Shown here: positions 34,519 through 47,078 of the stretch, piece by piece
Position numbering within the stretch: the stretch's first letter is position 1
Layout of the letters: every line of letters begins with the position of its first letter
Source of the DNA: Costus lasius
Taxonomy: Eukaryota > Streptophyta > Magnoliopsida > Zingiberales > Costaceae
Length of the DNA: 64,000 nucleotides
Assembly: GCA_027563935.2 (NCBI GenBank)
Contig: CM050449.1
Location: forward strand, 12,042,501-12,106,500
Direction: 5' to 3'
The notes under the pieces: generated by a model
Told to the model about the DNA's origin: nothing
The model's input: the letters and a program-made list of their open reading frames with translations, nothing else
Databases searched by the model: none
Made by a program: the position numbers and the translations under genes

Positions 34519-35679
34519 TGTCACGCCCTAGTCGGATCAGCCTAAGATCGGCGCTTATCCGCTGTCTTATGGCGGTCCGGCGGAACACCAGAGCGTGAAC
34601 TACCACTCAAATCAGGATTAGGATTAGGTTTCCCCCAAATTACAGTTCCCTCAGAAACCCTAACCCTAGCCGTCTGAAATTTATCCCCAAATTGAATAAC
34701 GAGCGGAAACCCTAAATTTAGTTTTACCTCGGTCAAAATAATCAACGCTGAATTACTCTTGCTCGGCTGACGTCCGCCTGACGTCAGCGTGCAAATTTCG
34801 TCAATTCGAAATCTTCCGCTCGGCTCTTCCGATTTTGACTTAGTCAAAATCGGAAGGCGTCGTCTCACTGCCTTCGCTTTCGTTCACGACACCGCCTGCG
34901 TCGCCGTCGCCGAGCGCCGCCTCTCCACGCCGGGAAGGGGAAAGGATATCGCCACCGGACAGCCGCCTGCTATCGTAGCGTCGTTCCCGCCGGGAAGCTC
35001 GTAGAAACAGCACTCGGAATAGGGGAAGGGAATAAACGGAGAAGAAAGCTTCAATTAACCAAATTAGTTACAAAACTTCTCACCGTCGCCGACCCTCATC
35101 GCCGATGCCCTCTTCCCCTCCCTCGCTGGTTATCAACTCCGGCTACAATCTCTCGCATGAACCTCACTCATCGTCGCCCCGAAGCTTCCCCCAAGCTTCA
35201 TTCTCACGGTAAGCTCTCTCACCTGGTGTTCGAAGATCACTCGTCCAGCTCCCCTCTCTTCGTCCGCCCTCGGATGTTTATAGTGGAGGCGAGCGCCCGC
35301 CGTCGCCTCCGACTTCTTCGCTCAGACCGTGTCCGAGCCGCAAGCTCCGTCCTCCTTCCAAGTTGGGGCATCCGCCTTCCCTCTTTATTTGTACCTGTCG
35401 GCGAAGCAGTTGCCCGCGTCCGTGAAGATCGGAGGAGACACTGTCGCTGTGTCCGGATGTCTTGTTGTCACCGCGTTTGGGTTTCTTGCTGAGGATCTAC
35501 CAGCGCCCGCGTCTGCCCTTTCCGGCGAAGACGCTGTCTTCGCTCGCCATGGCTCAGTTGCACGCGAGCTCTGCGCAGACGAGTTTGCATAAAGGGTTTT
35601 TTGTGGATTGGGCTGCCGCCCTTTGCATGACTCGGTTGGACCTGGGCTTGGGCCGGACCGGCCTAACCCAGGCCTGACA
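34519..35679 (-). repeat. gypsy LTR, about 1,161 bp
   Basis: Bounded by TG and CA and next to a purine tract. It is GC-rich in the middle. Short frames inside it are not genes. Confidence 0.75.
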
Positions 35680-35700
35680 ATTCTCCCCCGCTTGATTTGG

Positions 35701-36300
35701 ACATCGACCTCGATGTCCGTGACGGGCGGATCTTTGGCCACCATTGACGCAATCCTTAGAACGCCGATCCTCGCCTCTTCGATGTGCTCTTCAGCCTCCT
35801 TAGCTGGCTCTTGTACCAACATCGCAATCCGTCCTCGTGCTGGATAATCGTACATCCAATGAGGGCCACTGCACAAAAAGCACCTCATCGGTCACGGCCG
35901 ATCCTGCACCCTCTCTGCAGGTTGGTTCTGTTCATGTCATGCCGGCGGACCCCCGCCTCGCTGGTAAAAGGTCCTACCTCTTCCTTGAACTATATCCTCC
36001 GGTGGGGTCCGTGGAGAGCCCCGCTTCGGTGGGGAGCCGCGCTTCGGTGGAGTCCTTGATTTTCTTGACAGTGCTGGTCTGAATCTTTGACTATCCACCA
36101 AGGACTCAGCGATAGTCACGGCCGTCCTCCAGTCTGATGGCGCCTGTCGTCAGACTTCAGCCTCCGCCCAGGGTTGAAGATTTCGAAGGAAGAAGTACCT
36201 CCGGTCTCCCTCCGCCATCTCTGGTAGCTCCAACATTAGGGCAGAGAATGCCCTGACATACTCCTGGATCGACCCGGTGTGTTTAAGTCGAACCACCGTG
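35701..36300 (-). pseudogene. gypsy gag fragment with CCHC knuckle
   Basis: Minus-strand reading from about 36265 gives AFSALMLELPEMAE and LQPWAEAEV, then MTIAESLVDSQRF, all typical of chromovirus-type gag. After a frame change comes the knuckle MRCFLCSGPHWMYDYP with its last Cys replaced by Tyr. The frame then runs into LTR sequence and ends at 35385. No protease follows the knuckle. Confidence 0.75.
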
Positions 36301-36530
36301 TAGGAATTTGGAGAGACTTTGAGAGAGAGAGAGCGGGAAGCAACTCAGCAAGTGAAATGATTAAAAGGAAAAGAGGAGAGAGATAAACTGTGGTTGGGTT
36401 GGGTTAGGGGATGGTTACGGAGACGGAGCGGGACGAGAGACGGAGCGGAAAAGTAGACAGGACAGAACGGCAGTCGACGACGTGAATGGAATTCTAAATT
36501 GTGACGGAGAGTGGAGTGCTTTGGGATACG
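36301..36530. other. Host or element DNA flanking the Athila insertion
   Basis: Purine-rich sequence of unknown origin, contiguous with 48590 onward before the Athila element inserted. It ends in the ATACG target copy (36526-36530). Confidence 0.5.
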
Positions 36531-38039
36531 TGACATGCTCCGCAAGTGCACGGATATGTCAAAGTAATATAAAAGATGTCGAATCCCACAGGGAGCAAGG
36601 TTGAGTACTAGAAAGTCCGAGTCCTAATAGTTAGGCGAATCGAAACATGGGTTTTTGAAGATAGAAATCGAAAACAAATAAGTGCAACTACTTCAGTAGA
36701 GAAAAGATATAAGAGAGAATTCAGGGCTACGGCTTCCACCACAAAGATAATCTTAATTGCACAAGAAAGATATTAGTTACTTGGCTTATTGGTTTTGCAC
36801 AAGGAATCTAACCCTATGGTACAAGGTGCCCTCTCTCGAGTGATACACCCCGGTGTCCGTTTTAGACCGACCTCCTACTCTCCCGGTGGATCGTTCTAAG
36901 ACGAACCCAATGAGTTCTATGGCAGACTATGAAATCCTTGAGCAAAGACCAAGCACTCTCGTGTCGAGGTCTCGCAAGTTTTACTCAGAGGTTCGACCCT
37001 TACGATCCTTCTCTCGATATGAATCGTAACGGCTAACATGCGATATTACTCAGCCAAGGTAAAACCACGAAATGAATACATCAAAGTAAAATATGCTCAC
37101 AATTCATACCAAATAACATAAATAGATACAAAGTTTGCAATTAAAATCTTCAAAGGGTTTCCACCAAGCCCCGAAATAGGGTTTACACTACAATCGTCAT
37201 TGAAACGCTCAAAATCTCTCTTTTAATGAAATGAAAAGTATAAGAAAATGAAGCTAAGGGGAAGGAGACGATGGACCAAAGGAATCCTGAAGAAATCGTG
37301 ATGATTGTGTGTCTCAATCTCCGAAAATCTCCAAAAATCACCTCTGTCGCGGAGTTCTTCTATCTGCGCCACTTCTTCACGTGAATGCTCGATGATTAGG
37401 TCATAATAATTGGGGCTTTTGTATCCTCTGCGTTCGCCTCTGAAAGAGCTTTACAAAAACACCTTACTTGCCAAATTTGGACTCCGAACGGGTGAGAAAT
37501 CGAAGGAAAACCGAGTGTGGGTCGGGTCCGCTCGCGAATCTGAGTTAGAATCACGGTGAACCCCGCCGGGTTCACCTGGCTGTGATTCATTCTGAGAGTT
37601 CGGCTGAAAGAAGCGCGGTGAACCCTGCCGGGTTCACCTGGCCGTGATGTGTTCTGGATCATTTCCGGCCAAATGGAATTCTGGTATACCCCGCTGGGGT
37701 TCACCCGGCCATGACGCTCTCTGTGGCATACGCTAGCTGGCGACTGGGATGGTGAACCCCGTGGGGTTCACCCGGCCATGATTGTCAGGCTAACTCCAAA
37801 TAGGTTCAAATTTGACAGATGGCTTCGTTTTCGCATGAGAAATCGTCCCATGGCCTCAGAATCTTCAAAATATGTTGAAAAAAATGGTGTTTTTACCTGA
37901 AATTCCATAAAAGTACCAAAAAGTGAAGATTCCGAAGATATAAAGGAAATAAGCCCATAATGAGTATAAAAAATGCCAAAATAAGCTTAGATTCGACATG
38001 AAATAACTATGAAAATCACTACCAAAATGCAATGCATCA
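36531..38039 (-). repeat. Athila 3' LTR
   Basis: 1,509 bp. It contains four palindrome units between 37549 and 37782, built on GGTGAACCC and GGGTTCACC arms. Confidence 0.93.
37549..37782 (-). repeat. Palindrome array in Athila LTR (GGTGAACCC family)
   Basis: Four units about 62-68 bp apart. The best unit has inner arms GGTGAACCC (37555-37563) and GGGTTCACC (37568-37576). Outer arms AATCACGG and GCTGTGATT enclose them with one mismatch. Counterparts lie at about 48098-48332 in the other LTR. Confidence 0.85.
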
Positions 38040-39261
38040 AAATACTCCAGACTTAAATCTTTGCTTGTCCCCAAGTAATAAAATAAGATGAGATACATGA
38101 TAGATACAAGAGCAATCTTTCATGTCAGGATATACATGTTAGAAAAACATTAAATAACAATCCAAGATCTAATATGGAGAAATTAAGTAAATGGTTGTCT
38201 CAAGTGTTCAACAGTTTGATCCCATAATAACTAGATGCCAAACAACTTAGTAAGCAGCAAACATAGGATTCAATTAAGCTTACATAAAACACTCATGCAA
38301 TTCCAATCCTTCCTAGTCAAATCGTTGGGGTTAACTCAAATGTTTTATTCAAGATACGATATACTGATTATTGCACTGGACTTCAACTCATAACCTTATG
38401 TACCATTGCCAATTTTTTGCAATGCCAAGTAGAGGAGTCATTTTATTGTTTTCAATTTCACATCATTTAGATTTCAACTCATGTCCTTCGGTACCACTGC
38501 CAATTTTGCGCAGTGCCAAGTAGAGGAATCTAAGGGTGAATTTTTTATTTTTATTTTTTTTATGCTATTCTCAGTAGTTGATAACGTGTCCATTTTGACA
38601 GATGCAGTGTTTCCCCAACAATAGAAAGGAAATCAAAGAATAACTAAGCGAATATGTATCTCAATATGATTCTCATGTAAATTGCAAGCTTGAGTTGATT
38701 GAACAATCATATCAATGTTTGACCCACTAGTGAACATCTCAAAAACAATCCAAATCACAAAATTTCTAAATCATAGAACATATGGATATGGTTCAAACAG
38801 TATCTCTAACAAGGTGGTATACTCCAGACTTACTTCTCTGATTATTCTTAACCAATGAAGTATTCAACTTTAAAATTTCGAAATAGCTTTCATAGGACAA
38901 TTCATATGCATAACTCTCATGAAAATTTCACAGAGCAAATATGGAAAGCATAGTCATCATAATGTAGTGCGGACGCAAATATCAAAATACGGTCATACAA
39001 TCACGAGGTGGGGCCTGAAGAAGTGGACCAGGCCCACGAATATAATGGCATATAAGATACAATGCCACATAATATCCATCTCAAAGTAAAAGTATCCATC
39101 CAAACATAGTAAAGTCAAGGTGTCATAGTCATATAGCCGCATGAAGAGAAGAGAATAGAAACCAGAATGCAGAAAGCTCACCCACTCTAAAAGTTTGCAT
39201 AGTCCTCTATGCAATTCCATGGTGTGAGAGGAGTGGAAGATGACACTGATGGTCTGGGAAG
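38040..39261 (-). other. Athila 3' non-coding spacer
   Basis: Next to the LTR is the hairpin-like TTACTTGGGGACAAGCAAAG (38059-38078, minus). Duplicated blocks with CTACTTGGCAYTG lie at 38401-38435 and 38490-38525. All have counterparts in the nested element at 7491-8014. No gene is seen. Confidence 0.65.
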
Positions 39262-40758
39262 CTACCTCCACTTGCGCGAGTGAGAGCCAGAAGCCCTGGA
39301 GCTCTTGCTCTTCCCGCGTCCGGTGTAATCTGGCTCGGCCTCGTCATCAGAAGAAATGTTCATGCGAGCCATTTTGTCTTCAGAGAGGGCGGATAGTCGG
39401 TCATCCATGATTGATATCTTCTCCCAAACAGAACTCATCATTTTATGTTGCCTCTGCATATGGGCTTCCATGGACTCCCAATGCGAAGACTAGTTCTGCT
39501 GGATGTGGGTAACGGCGGTGTCTAGGTTATCAATCATCTCCCGTTGATGGAGTTGCTCGTCTTTGATTTCCTGCAATACAAATATCATAGAATCATGAGA
39601 GGAGGTGCCACCAAAGGAAAATGCTCCCGGTGCTGGTGGTGGTGCTGTGTCGACTGGATCGAGCTGTGCGTCCTCAACTGGCTGGATGCGCCAGTTTCCA
39701 CGAACTCTGATAGATGTGCGCTCCGGGTTTGGCAAAGGCAAGCAGAAGGGGTTTCCCTTGAATGTCATACAATAAGAATCTCCCTTGCGCATAATCAGCT
39801 TCATGGCAACACAAGACTCGATGTCGAGCCTGTTGTTGCCGGTAGCCTCCAATGTGCCGTAGAGAATGATGCTGAGGGAAAATGCCAGAGGTGTGATCAA
39901 GCCACCAATCACTATCGCCCCCCTCAAAGAACGGGCGACACGGCTGAAATGCTTTGCCAAATAATATCCTGAATCGACTCTAAAACTGTGGAGCATGCAC
40001 CAGATAAAAAATAACTCAGTCTGTCGAACCATACCGTCACTTTCACTGCGGCCAAAGAGAGTGTGGGCCAATACGCGGTGAATGTACTTGATCACTGGGT
40101 TACACAGACTGGAAGCGCGAGCTGTGCGAGCGGAGTAGATGTGCTCGTTAGTGATAGCGCCCAAGAAGCTCTGCTCACTATACTCAGTAGGGACTCTGCG
40201 TGCGCTAGGCTCTGGAAAACCGTAAATACCGCGGAACTGTGAAAGGGATAGGATGTGTTCGATGTTACCCAGGCAGAAGGACAGACGGCCTGGATCATCC
40301 TCAAGTATAGGATCAGCTTTAACTTCCAATGAACTCAGAAATTCCAGTGTGGTACCGATGTAGGTGGGTGAGAATAGCTACTGAAATTGCTCCCACCCTA
40401 TGGATGCATACATCAAGTCAAAGTCTCCAAGCATCCCTAGCATCTATAAGGTGGTTCGATCAAGATACCGCGTATTAAGCACGCGGCGTTGTCACAAAAT
40501 CTGATACCGTGCCTCTTGTGCAGCGTTCCGGAAGGTAATCCTGAACTCGTTCGGGGGAGATACGTTAGTCTGCGGTCGGCTAGCAGGCATGCAACCGTGG
40601 CAAGACGAAGAAGAGCCAGGCGTAGCCAAAGAAGACCGGTAGGAAGGAGGTATAGGCGTCAGTTCGTACTCCTCATCGTCCGTGGCGAACGAATTTGACA
40701 GCGCTTGCTGAGGGCGTGAGGTTCTCTTGCTGTCCATGGCTTTTGTCCTTGGAGGCAT
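39262..40758 (-). pseudogene. Athila ORF downstream of pol (env-like position), one frame with four stops
   Basis: A single 499-codon frame runs from the ATG at 40758 (MPPRTKAMDS) to the stop at 39262. In-frame stops are at 40494-40492, 40446-40444, 40380-40378 and 39492-39490. It has a basic, serine-rich N-terminus, then a conserved middle (FCLGNIEHILSLSQFRGIYG, HRVLAHTLFGR) with hydrophobic stretches (IVIGGLITPLAFSLSIIL). A proline- and acid-rich tail with a short coiled coil follows. Position and style match the extra ORF of Athila elements. I see no clear signal peptide or fusion peptide, so calling it an envelope is not supported. Confidence 0.65.
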
Positions 40759-41225
40759 TGTGCTGAGATGATTGGAAGACGACTGGTAAGTGTCGACTGT
40801 GAGAAATCTGGTCGAAGGTATTCTCAGATCGGAAGTGGTGGCGGATCAGCAGAAAGTCACCGAAATCAGGTGACACAAAGTTCTGATGTGAAAACTGCGA
40901 GAAGAGCTAGATCAGACTGCAAGGAATCATAAATCAGAACCTGAGAGATCGCCTTTAAGTGTCGAGAACGAGAGAAAGCGGCGGAATCGATTGATCTCGT
41001 TGAGCACGGGAGGCGGCGGTGGAAGCTTGTTCGATCTAGCGAGGCGAAGATCTGGGCTGCAGAATTTGTCTCGCCTATAAAGAAACTTGAATCTGACTCG
41101 GAAAGATCTCCTCTGTGTTTGGAAAGAAAGAAGAACTGCGCGATTGAGGGGATCTCGGCAAGATTTGGGGGTGGCGGCGGAAGCTTTCGTGTGTGTGCCC
41201 TAGTTTTGGGCGAACAAAACTTGAA
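40759..41225 (-). other. Spacer upstream of the post-pol ORF
   Basis: No motif recognised. It may hold the splice acceptor for a subgenomic message, but I cannot point to one with confidence. Confidence 0.4.
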
Positions 41226-41480
41226 ATTCCAGTGAACCCGCCTGGGTTCACTCGCCCATGATGTTTACTGTGGTCGGACAGAAGCAACAGAAACACGGGT
41301 GAACTCGCTGGGGTTCATCGACCCGTGAAGCTTACTGGAAGTTTTCTGGTCTTTGGAAAGATGGTGAACCCCGTGGGGTTCACCTGCCTGTGAAATCCGC
41401 TGGTCAAAAAGCCTGGGCGCACTGGTACAGTACACATCACGGTGAACCCCATGGGGTTCACCAGGCCGTGATGTTCACTG
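41226..41480 (-). repeat. Athila internal palindrome array
   Basis: Four units near 41230, 41300, 41364 and 41442 with the same GGTGAACCCC and GGGGTTCACC arms as in the LTR. The unit near 41440 is the best preserved, with outer arms ATCACGG and CCGTGAT exact. The array begins about 180 bases after the conserved post-pol block. Confidence 0.82.
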
Positions 41481-41662
41481 TACACTCGAGAAAATCTGGA
41501 AAAAATTCCCAACGCTCCCTCTTCTTCCTACAACATAAAGAGACATCGAATTAGTAGCGATCCCCTCTAAAAAAGCGAAAATAAAAGGAAAACAAAACAA
41601 TGATCAAAATACTAACTAATGATAAGGAAAAATTATGCAAAAGAACTAAAATCAAGCAAGAA

Positions 41663-41686
41663 CTTGGGTTGCCTCCCAAGAGCGCT
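41663..41686 (-). other. Conserved post-pol block (CTTGGGAGGCAACCCAAG type)
   Basis: The minus strand reads AGCGCTCTTGGGAGGCAACC and then CAAG, about 30 bases after the integrase stop. It is the same block as 5273-5298 in the nested element. Confidence 0.7.
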
Positions 41687-41719
41687 AGGTTTAGGTTGGT
41701 AGCTCGACCATGAGAGTTT

Positions 41720-44448
41720 TCAAAATTTCAAATCTGGGGGGTCTGAGAGAGCTAAAACTTCTTCTCTCTCAACCCGCTCATCTTCAAAGTAATGCTTGAG
41801 GCGGTGCCCGTTTACTTTGAAACTTCCAGTTCGTTCTGTCCAAATCATGATATCACCATAAGGTTGAACTTTCTGAACTGTGAAAGGACCGGACCACCTC
41901 GTTCGAAGCTTTCCTGGAAACAATCGAAGTCTTGAATTAAATAGAAGTACTTTGTCCCCCTCATGAAATTCTTTCTTTGTTATGCGCTTGTCGTGCCAAA
42001 ATTTGGTGCGTGCTTTGTAGCTCTTGGCATTCTCATAAGCAAAAAGGCGTAATTCCTCTAATTCATCAAGTTGAAGCTTTCTCCTTTCACTGGCGTTCTT
42101 GAAATCAAAGTTGATTTGTTTGACAGCCCAATATGCCATGTGCTCAAGTTCAACAGGTAAGTGGCATGATTTTCCATAAATAAGTTGGAAAGGAGACATA
42201 CCATGGGGCGTCTTAAATGCCGTCCTATACGCCCATAAAGCATCGGGTAATTTTATAGCCCAATCCTTCCGTGATCGCGATACAGTTTTCTCCAAAATTT
42301 GTTTGTTTTCTCTATTGGAGACCTCTACCTGACCACTAGTTTGAGGATGGTAGGGCGTAGCAATTTTGTGTCGTACACCATACTTTTTCAATAATGCTCT
42401 GAACTTTTGCTCAATAAAGTGAGAGCCGCCATCGCTGATCAGGAAGCGTGGGACTCCAAATCGGGGGAAGATAGTGCGCTTCATAAACCTCATAACGACT
42501 CTGGAATCGTTTGTAGCTTCGGCGGATGCCTCAACCCACTTTGACACGTAATCAACGGCGACCAAGATATACCATTTTCCACATGAAGAGGGGAAGGGGC
42601 CCATGAAGTCTATCCCTCATACATCAAAAATTTCTACTTCCATGATATTGTTGAGTGGCAACTCGTCCCTTTTTGATAAGTTTCCAGTCCGTTGACAACT
42701 GTCACAAATGGAAACAAAACGTTTAGCATCATAGAATATGGAGGGCCAATACAAACCAGACTGTGAAACTTTAAAAGCTGTTTTAGAAACCCCCGCATGT
42801 CCTCCATAAGGCGAAGCATGGCAATGGGTTAACACATCCTGTATCTCTTCCTCGGGCATGCATCGTCTGTACAATCTGTCCGCACACCTCCGGTATAGAT
42901 ATGGCTCATCCCAATAATAAAACTTCACATCATGTAGAAATCGCTTCTTCCTCTGAAAAGTGAGGTCTGGAGGAAAGATGTTAGACATAATGTAATTAAC
43001 AAAATCTGCATACCATGGGACTTGTTGATCTAATAAGGCATAAAGGTGCTCTTTAGGGAATGTATCGTTAATCTCTAATTCTGCATCAATTTCATTGTCT
43101 GCGCTGCGGTCAAGTCTGGAAAGATGATCAGCCACCAGATTCTCACTCCCCTTCTTGTCTCTGATTTCTATATCGAATTCTTGCAAGAGGAGGATCCATC
43201 GAATGAGCCTTGGCTTTGCGTCCTTCTTGTTGATCAGGTATTTTATGGCTTCATGATCAGTAAACACGATTACTTTTGAATTAACAAGGTATGAGCGAAA
43301 CTTATCAAAAGCAAAGACAATCGCTAGCAGCTCCTTTTCCATAGTCGCATAATTTATCTGAGCGTCGTCAAGTGTACGACTGGCATAATAGATGGCGTGA
43401 AGCTTCTTATCCTTCCTCTGTCCCAAGACCGCCCCAACAGCTTGATCGCTAGCATCACACATCAGCTCAAAAGGTAGCGACCAATCTGGGGGTTGAACTA
43501 TTGGAGTAGAGATTAATGCATCCTTAAGTTTCGAGAAGGCTTCTTCGCATCCCTGTCAAAGCAAAATATAGCGTCTTTAGCAAGCAAAGTAGTCAAGGGG
43601 CGAGCTATCTTAGAAAAATCTTTAATAAATCTTCTGTAGAAGCCAGCGTGTCCAAGGAAGCTCCTGATCCCCTTCACTGATGTAGGCGGCTTGAGATGTT
43701 TGATGACTTCGATCTTGGCTCTGTCCACCTCTATCCCTCATTCAGATACTAGGTGCCCAAGGGCAATGCCTTCCTTGACCATGAAGTGGCACTTCTCCCA
43801 GTTCAAGACTAGGTTAACCTCTTCGCACCTCTGCAAAACCTTAGACAAATTAGACAAACAATGATGGAAAGAGGGGCCATAGACAGAAAAATCATCCATA
43901 AAAATATCCATGAAATCCTCATTAAAATAAGAAAATATGGCCATCATCGCTCGCTGAAAGGTCGCGGGGGCGTTGCAGAGGCCAAAGGGCATCCTTCGAT
44001 ACGTGTATGTGCTGTATGGACATGTAAAAGTTGTTTTCTCCTGATCATCCGGGTGGATGGGGATCTGGAAGAAACCTGAAAAGCCATCCAAAAAGCAAAA
44101 ATAAGAATTATGTGTTAATCTATCTAACATCTGATCTATAAATGGAAGAGGGAAATGATCTTTTCGCGTTGCCGAATTCAACTTCCTGTAGTCTATGCAC
44201 ATCCTGTATCCCGTGACCGTGCGCGTAGGTATCAGCTCGTCTGTCTCGGTCTTTATTACTGTGACACCGCCATTCTTGGGTACAACATGTACTAGACTTA
44301 TCCAAGAACTATCTGAGATTGGATATATAACTCCGGCATCTAATAGTTTGAGCACTTCCTTCTTCACTACATCCTTTAGATGCGGGTTTAGTCGGCGTTG
44401 GAACTCCACAGAAGGTTTACTGTTGTCTTCCAATAGGATCCTGTGCAT
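41720..44448 (-). pseudogene. Athila pol: reverse transcriptase, RNase H, integrase, broken
   Basis: RT (44448-43738) has YRMCIDYRKLN, HFPLPFIDQMLDRL, the fingers-palm motif MPFGLCNAPATFQR and the catalytic region FMDDFSVYG. A stop at 43740-43738 then falls inside the GHLVSExGIEVD motif. The next piece has SFLGHAGFYRRFIKDFS. A frameshift near 43552 leads into RNase H (FELMCDASD, then [24 protein letters not shown]) and the integrase HHCC finger ([21 protein letters not shown]). A stop at 42619-42617 lies just before FMGPFP. The integrase core then runs to 41720 with [15 protein letters not shown] and [15 protein letters not shown]. All catalytic motifs are recognisable. Only two stops and one frameshift break the frame. 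Confidence 0.9.
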
Positions 44449-44495
44449 GTAAACAGATGGGTTAATCCCTTTTATGTCATCTACTGAGTAACCTA

Positions 44496-46813
44496 TTACC
44501 TTCCTATGGAGGCGAGTTCTAGAGGATCTACTTCTCTCCTAGGCAGCTCAACATCTTGTGTAACTTTCTCCACAATGTCAATGCTATAACATGTACCTGC
44601 AAGAGAAGGTTTTTTCAAAGTGTCAGTTATATCAAATTGAATAACGTTGCCACAAATGTTCAAAGACAGTTTCTCATTCTTGACATCCATGACAGCGCCT
44701 GCAGTGGCAAGAAAAGGTCTCCCCAGTATGATAGGGAGCCTATCGTCCTCATCAATCTCCAAGATAATAAAATCAGCAGGAATAAAGTAATCTCCTACTT
44801 TAACAGGTACGTCCTCTAGAATACCAACTGGGTGGCGTACAGATCTGTCTGCAAGCTGTATGGAAATATTAGTTGGTTGCAAGTCCCCTAAATCCAGCCT
44901 TTTACATAGTGACAGTGGCATGAGGCTAACGCTTGCTCCTAGATCGAATAAAGCTCTTTGAAAAGACATCTCCCCAATCTGGCAGGGTATGGAAAAACTA
45001 CCTAGGTCCTTCAGCTTCTGAGGGAGCTTGTTTTGGATGATGGTACTACACTCCTCAGTAAGTGCAACGGTCCCTTGATCTTCTAGCTTCCTCTTGTTTG
45101 ATAAGATATATTTTAGGAATTTCGCATAAGTCGGCATCTGCGAAAGAGCATCAACGAAAGGGATGTTAATATAAAGTTTCTTTAAAACCTCTAAAAACTT
45201 ACCAAACTGCTTGTCCAATTTAGCCTTGACAAGCCTCTGTGGAAAGGGAATCGGTGGCTTATATGCTGGCGGTCCCACATAGGGCCGCTCCTCCTCAACT
45301 GGCTCAGGTGCCACCGGTGTCACATCAGTATGCGGTTCCATAGGTTCTGGTATTGCCTCTTCTATCCTGTCTTCTGTCGGCATCTTTGGATCTTCCAATT
45401 GCTTGCCGCTCCGAGTGGAGATTGCATTGCACTGCTCCCTCGGGTTTACTTCTAGTTGGGATGGTAGCTTCCCTGGTACTCTCGATGATGAGCTAGCTTG
45501 CTGGGCTAGCTGACTCTCCAGCATTTTATTGTGTCTCTCTAGGGAATCCATCCTGGTCATCATCATCTTCATCATGTCTGTAAGTCCTTCAAGTTGCTTG
45601 CTCAGATTTGAATCATTGTTGGGTCTTGGTTGTTGTGGCGGTGGTGGCGGTGCATTATAGTTTCTAGCCTGGAAACCTGGTGGTCTGAAATTTTTCTGTT
45701 GGGGTTGCCTAAAGTTTCCTTGTGGGGGCTGAGTCTGCTGTGGTGGGACTTGTCCAGGCTGAATTGGCTGAGTTGTCCGGTAAGAGAAATTTGGATGGTT
45801 GCGCCATCCTGGATTGTAGTAGTTGGAATAAGGGTTATTGTTCTGGTTGAAATTTCCAACTGCATTCAATTGCTCAGGATGAGCCGCAGCCATTTGTCCA
45901 TCTCCCGCCTGACAATCTGCCCCTGCATGACCTACAACTCCACAGACCTCACAAGTAATAGCGTTAACATCCATTGAATTAACAGACCAAGAGTAAAGCT
46001 TCCTAGTCAAATTATCAACCTTAGCAGTAAGTGCAATCAAAGAATCCAGGTCATACTTACCTGACTTCTTGGTAGAAGCATCTCTCTCGGATGTCCATTA
46101 GTGATGGTTAATTGCCATATCCTCGAGAAGTTTTATTGCATCTTCCACTCTCCTATTCATCAAAGCACCTCCTGCTGCAATGTCCACTGTAAGCCTCGTG
46201 TTGTAATCCAAACCGCTGTAAAACGTTTGGATCAAAACCCAAGTCTCTACACCATGATGTGGACACATCCTTTGGAGCTCCTTAAACCTCTCCCAAGCTT
46301 CGTATAGGGATTCTCCATCTTTTTGCATGAAGCTCGTTATCTGATTTCGCAATTGGATTGTCTTTGATGGAGGGAAGTACTTTGAGAGAAAGACTTGAGA
46401 AAGCTCTACCCATGTTCTTATCGAAGCAGCAGGCAGTGTGTGCAGCCAAGCTCTCGCCCTGTCCCTCAAAGAGAAGGGAAATAGTCGCAACCTGATAGCA
46501 TCAGCAGACAATCCATTAATTTTCAACATATCGCAATATTCCAAAAAAATAGAAAGGTGCATGTTGGGGTCCTCAAGAGGAGAACCACCAAATTGGTTTT
46601 GTTGCACCATAGAAAGAAGAGCAGGTTTTATTTCGAAGTTGTTGGCCTCAACAGCGGGCCAGATATTCCAGATTGAAAACCGCAAGTGTAAGGTGTCGAG
46701 TAATCTTTCAATGTCCTGTTGTTATAGTTGTTCCCCATTGGTTGTTGTGCTCGGTCATTGTTCACATCAAGTTGAATGTGTTCCATCTTATTGTCTTCTC
46801 CTGGATGGTTCAT
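44496..46813 (-). pseudogene. Athila gag and aspartic protease, broken
   Basis: The start is the ATG at 46813 (MNHPGEDNKMEHIQLD). A frameshift near 46660 leads into the capsid-like domain ([35 protein letters not shown]). A stop at 46100-46098 splits it from the rest of the same frame: the knuckle CEVCGVVGHAGADC, a Q/P-rich linker, a coiled coil (DMMKMMMTRMDSLE), then the protease ALFDLGASVSLMPLSL. The usual DSGA is DLGA here. The ILGRPFLATAGA flap motif follows. The frame stops at 44496, and the RT frame starts 48 bases on in another phase. About 100 codons usually found between protease and RT seem missing. Confidence 0.88.
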
Positions 46814-47055
46814 GATTTCTTTCTTCAGAATTTGATTTTGCTTCCTTCTTGTCCGGAAGGTGCGCTCGATCTTTGGATCAATTTCAAAGAATGTACCTGC
46901 CTAGAACTTCTTCGCATAAAACGGTCAATCAAAATTATAAAGTTTTAAGACAGCAAGTAAATAAAAAGAAAAAGAAAATAGCAGTGCAGTAAAAAAAATC
47001 TAACCTAAGGCCTAGTCTACCAATTCTAGGAAATATACTAATATCAAACGTTGCT

Positions 47056-47078
47056 CCCCGGCAACGGCGCCAAAAACT
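47056..47078 (-). other. Athila primer binding site
   Basis: The minus strand after the LTR reads AGTTTT, then TGGCGCCGTTGCCGGGGA. It is the same primer site as in the nested element at 3506. Confidence 0.85.

Larger units (their letters stand above)
34519..36300 (-). mobile_element. Ty3/gypsy fragment: LTR and gag C-terminal part
   Basis: Plus-strand LTR ends are TGTCACGCCC (34519) and GGCCTGACA (35679). The minus-strand purine tract GCGGGGGAGAAT abuts it at 35680. Gag sequence follows up to about 36300, where homology stops abruptly. No protease, RT or integrase is present. It belongs to the same family as 18904-20880 by its LTR end and gag. Confidence 0.7.
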
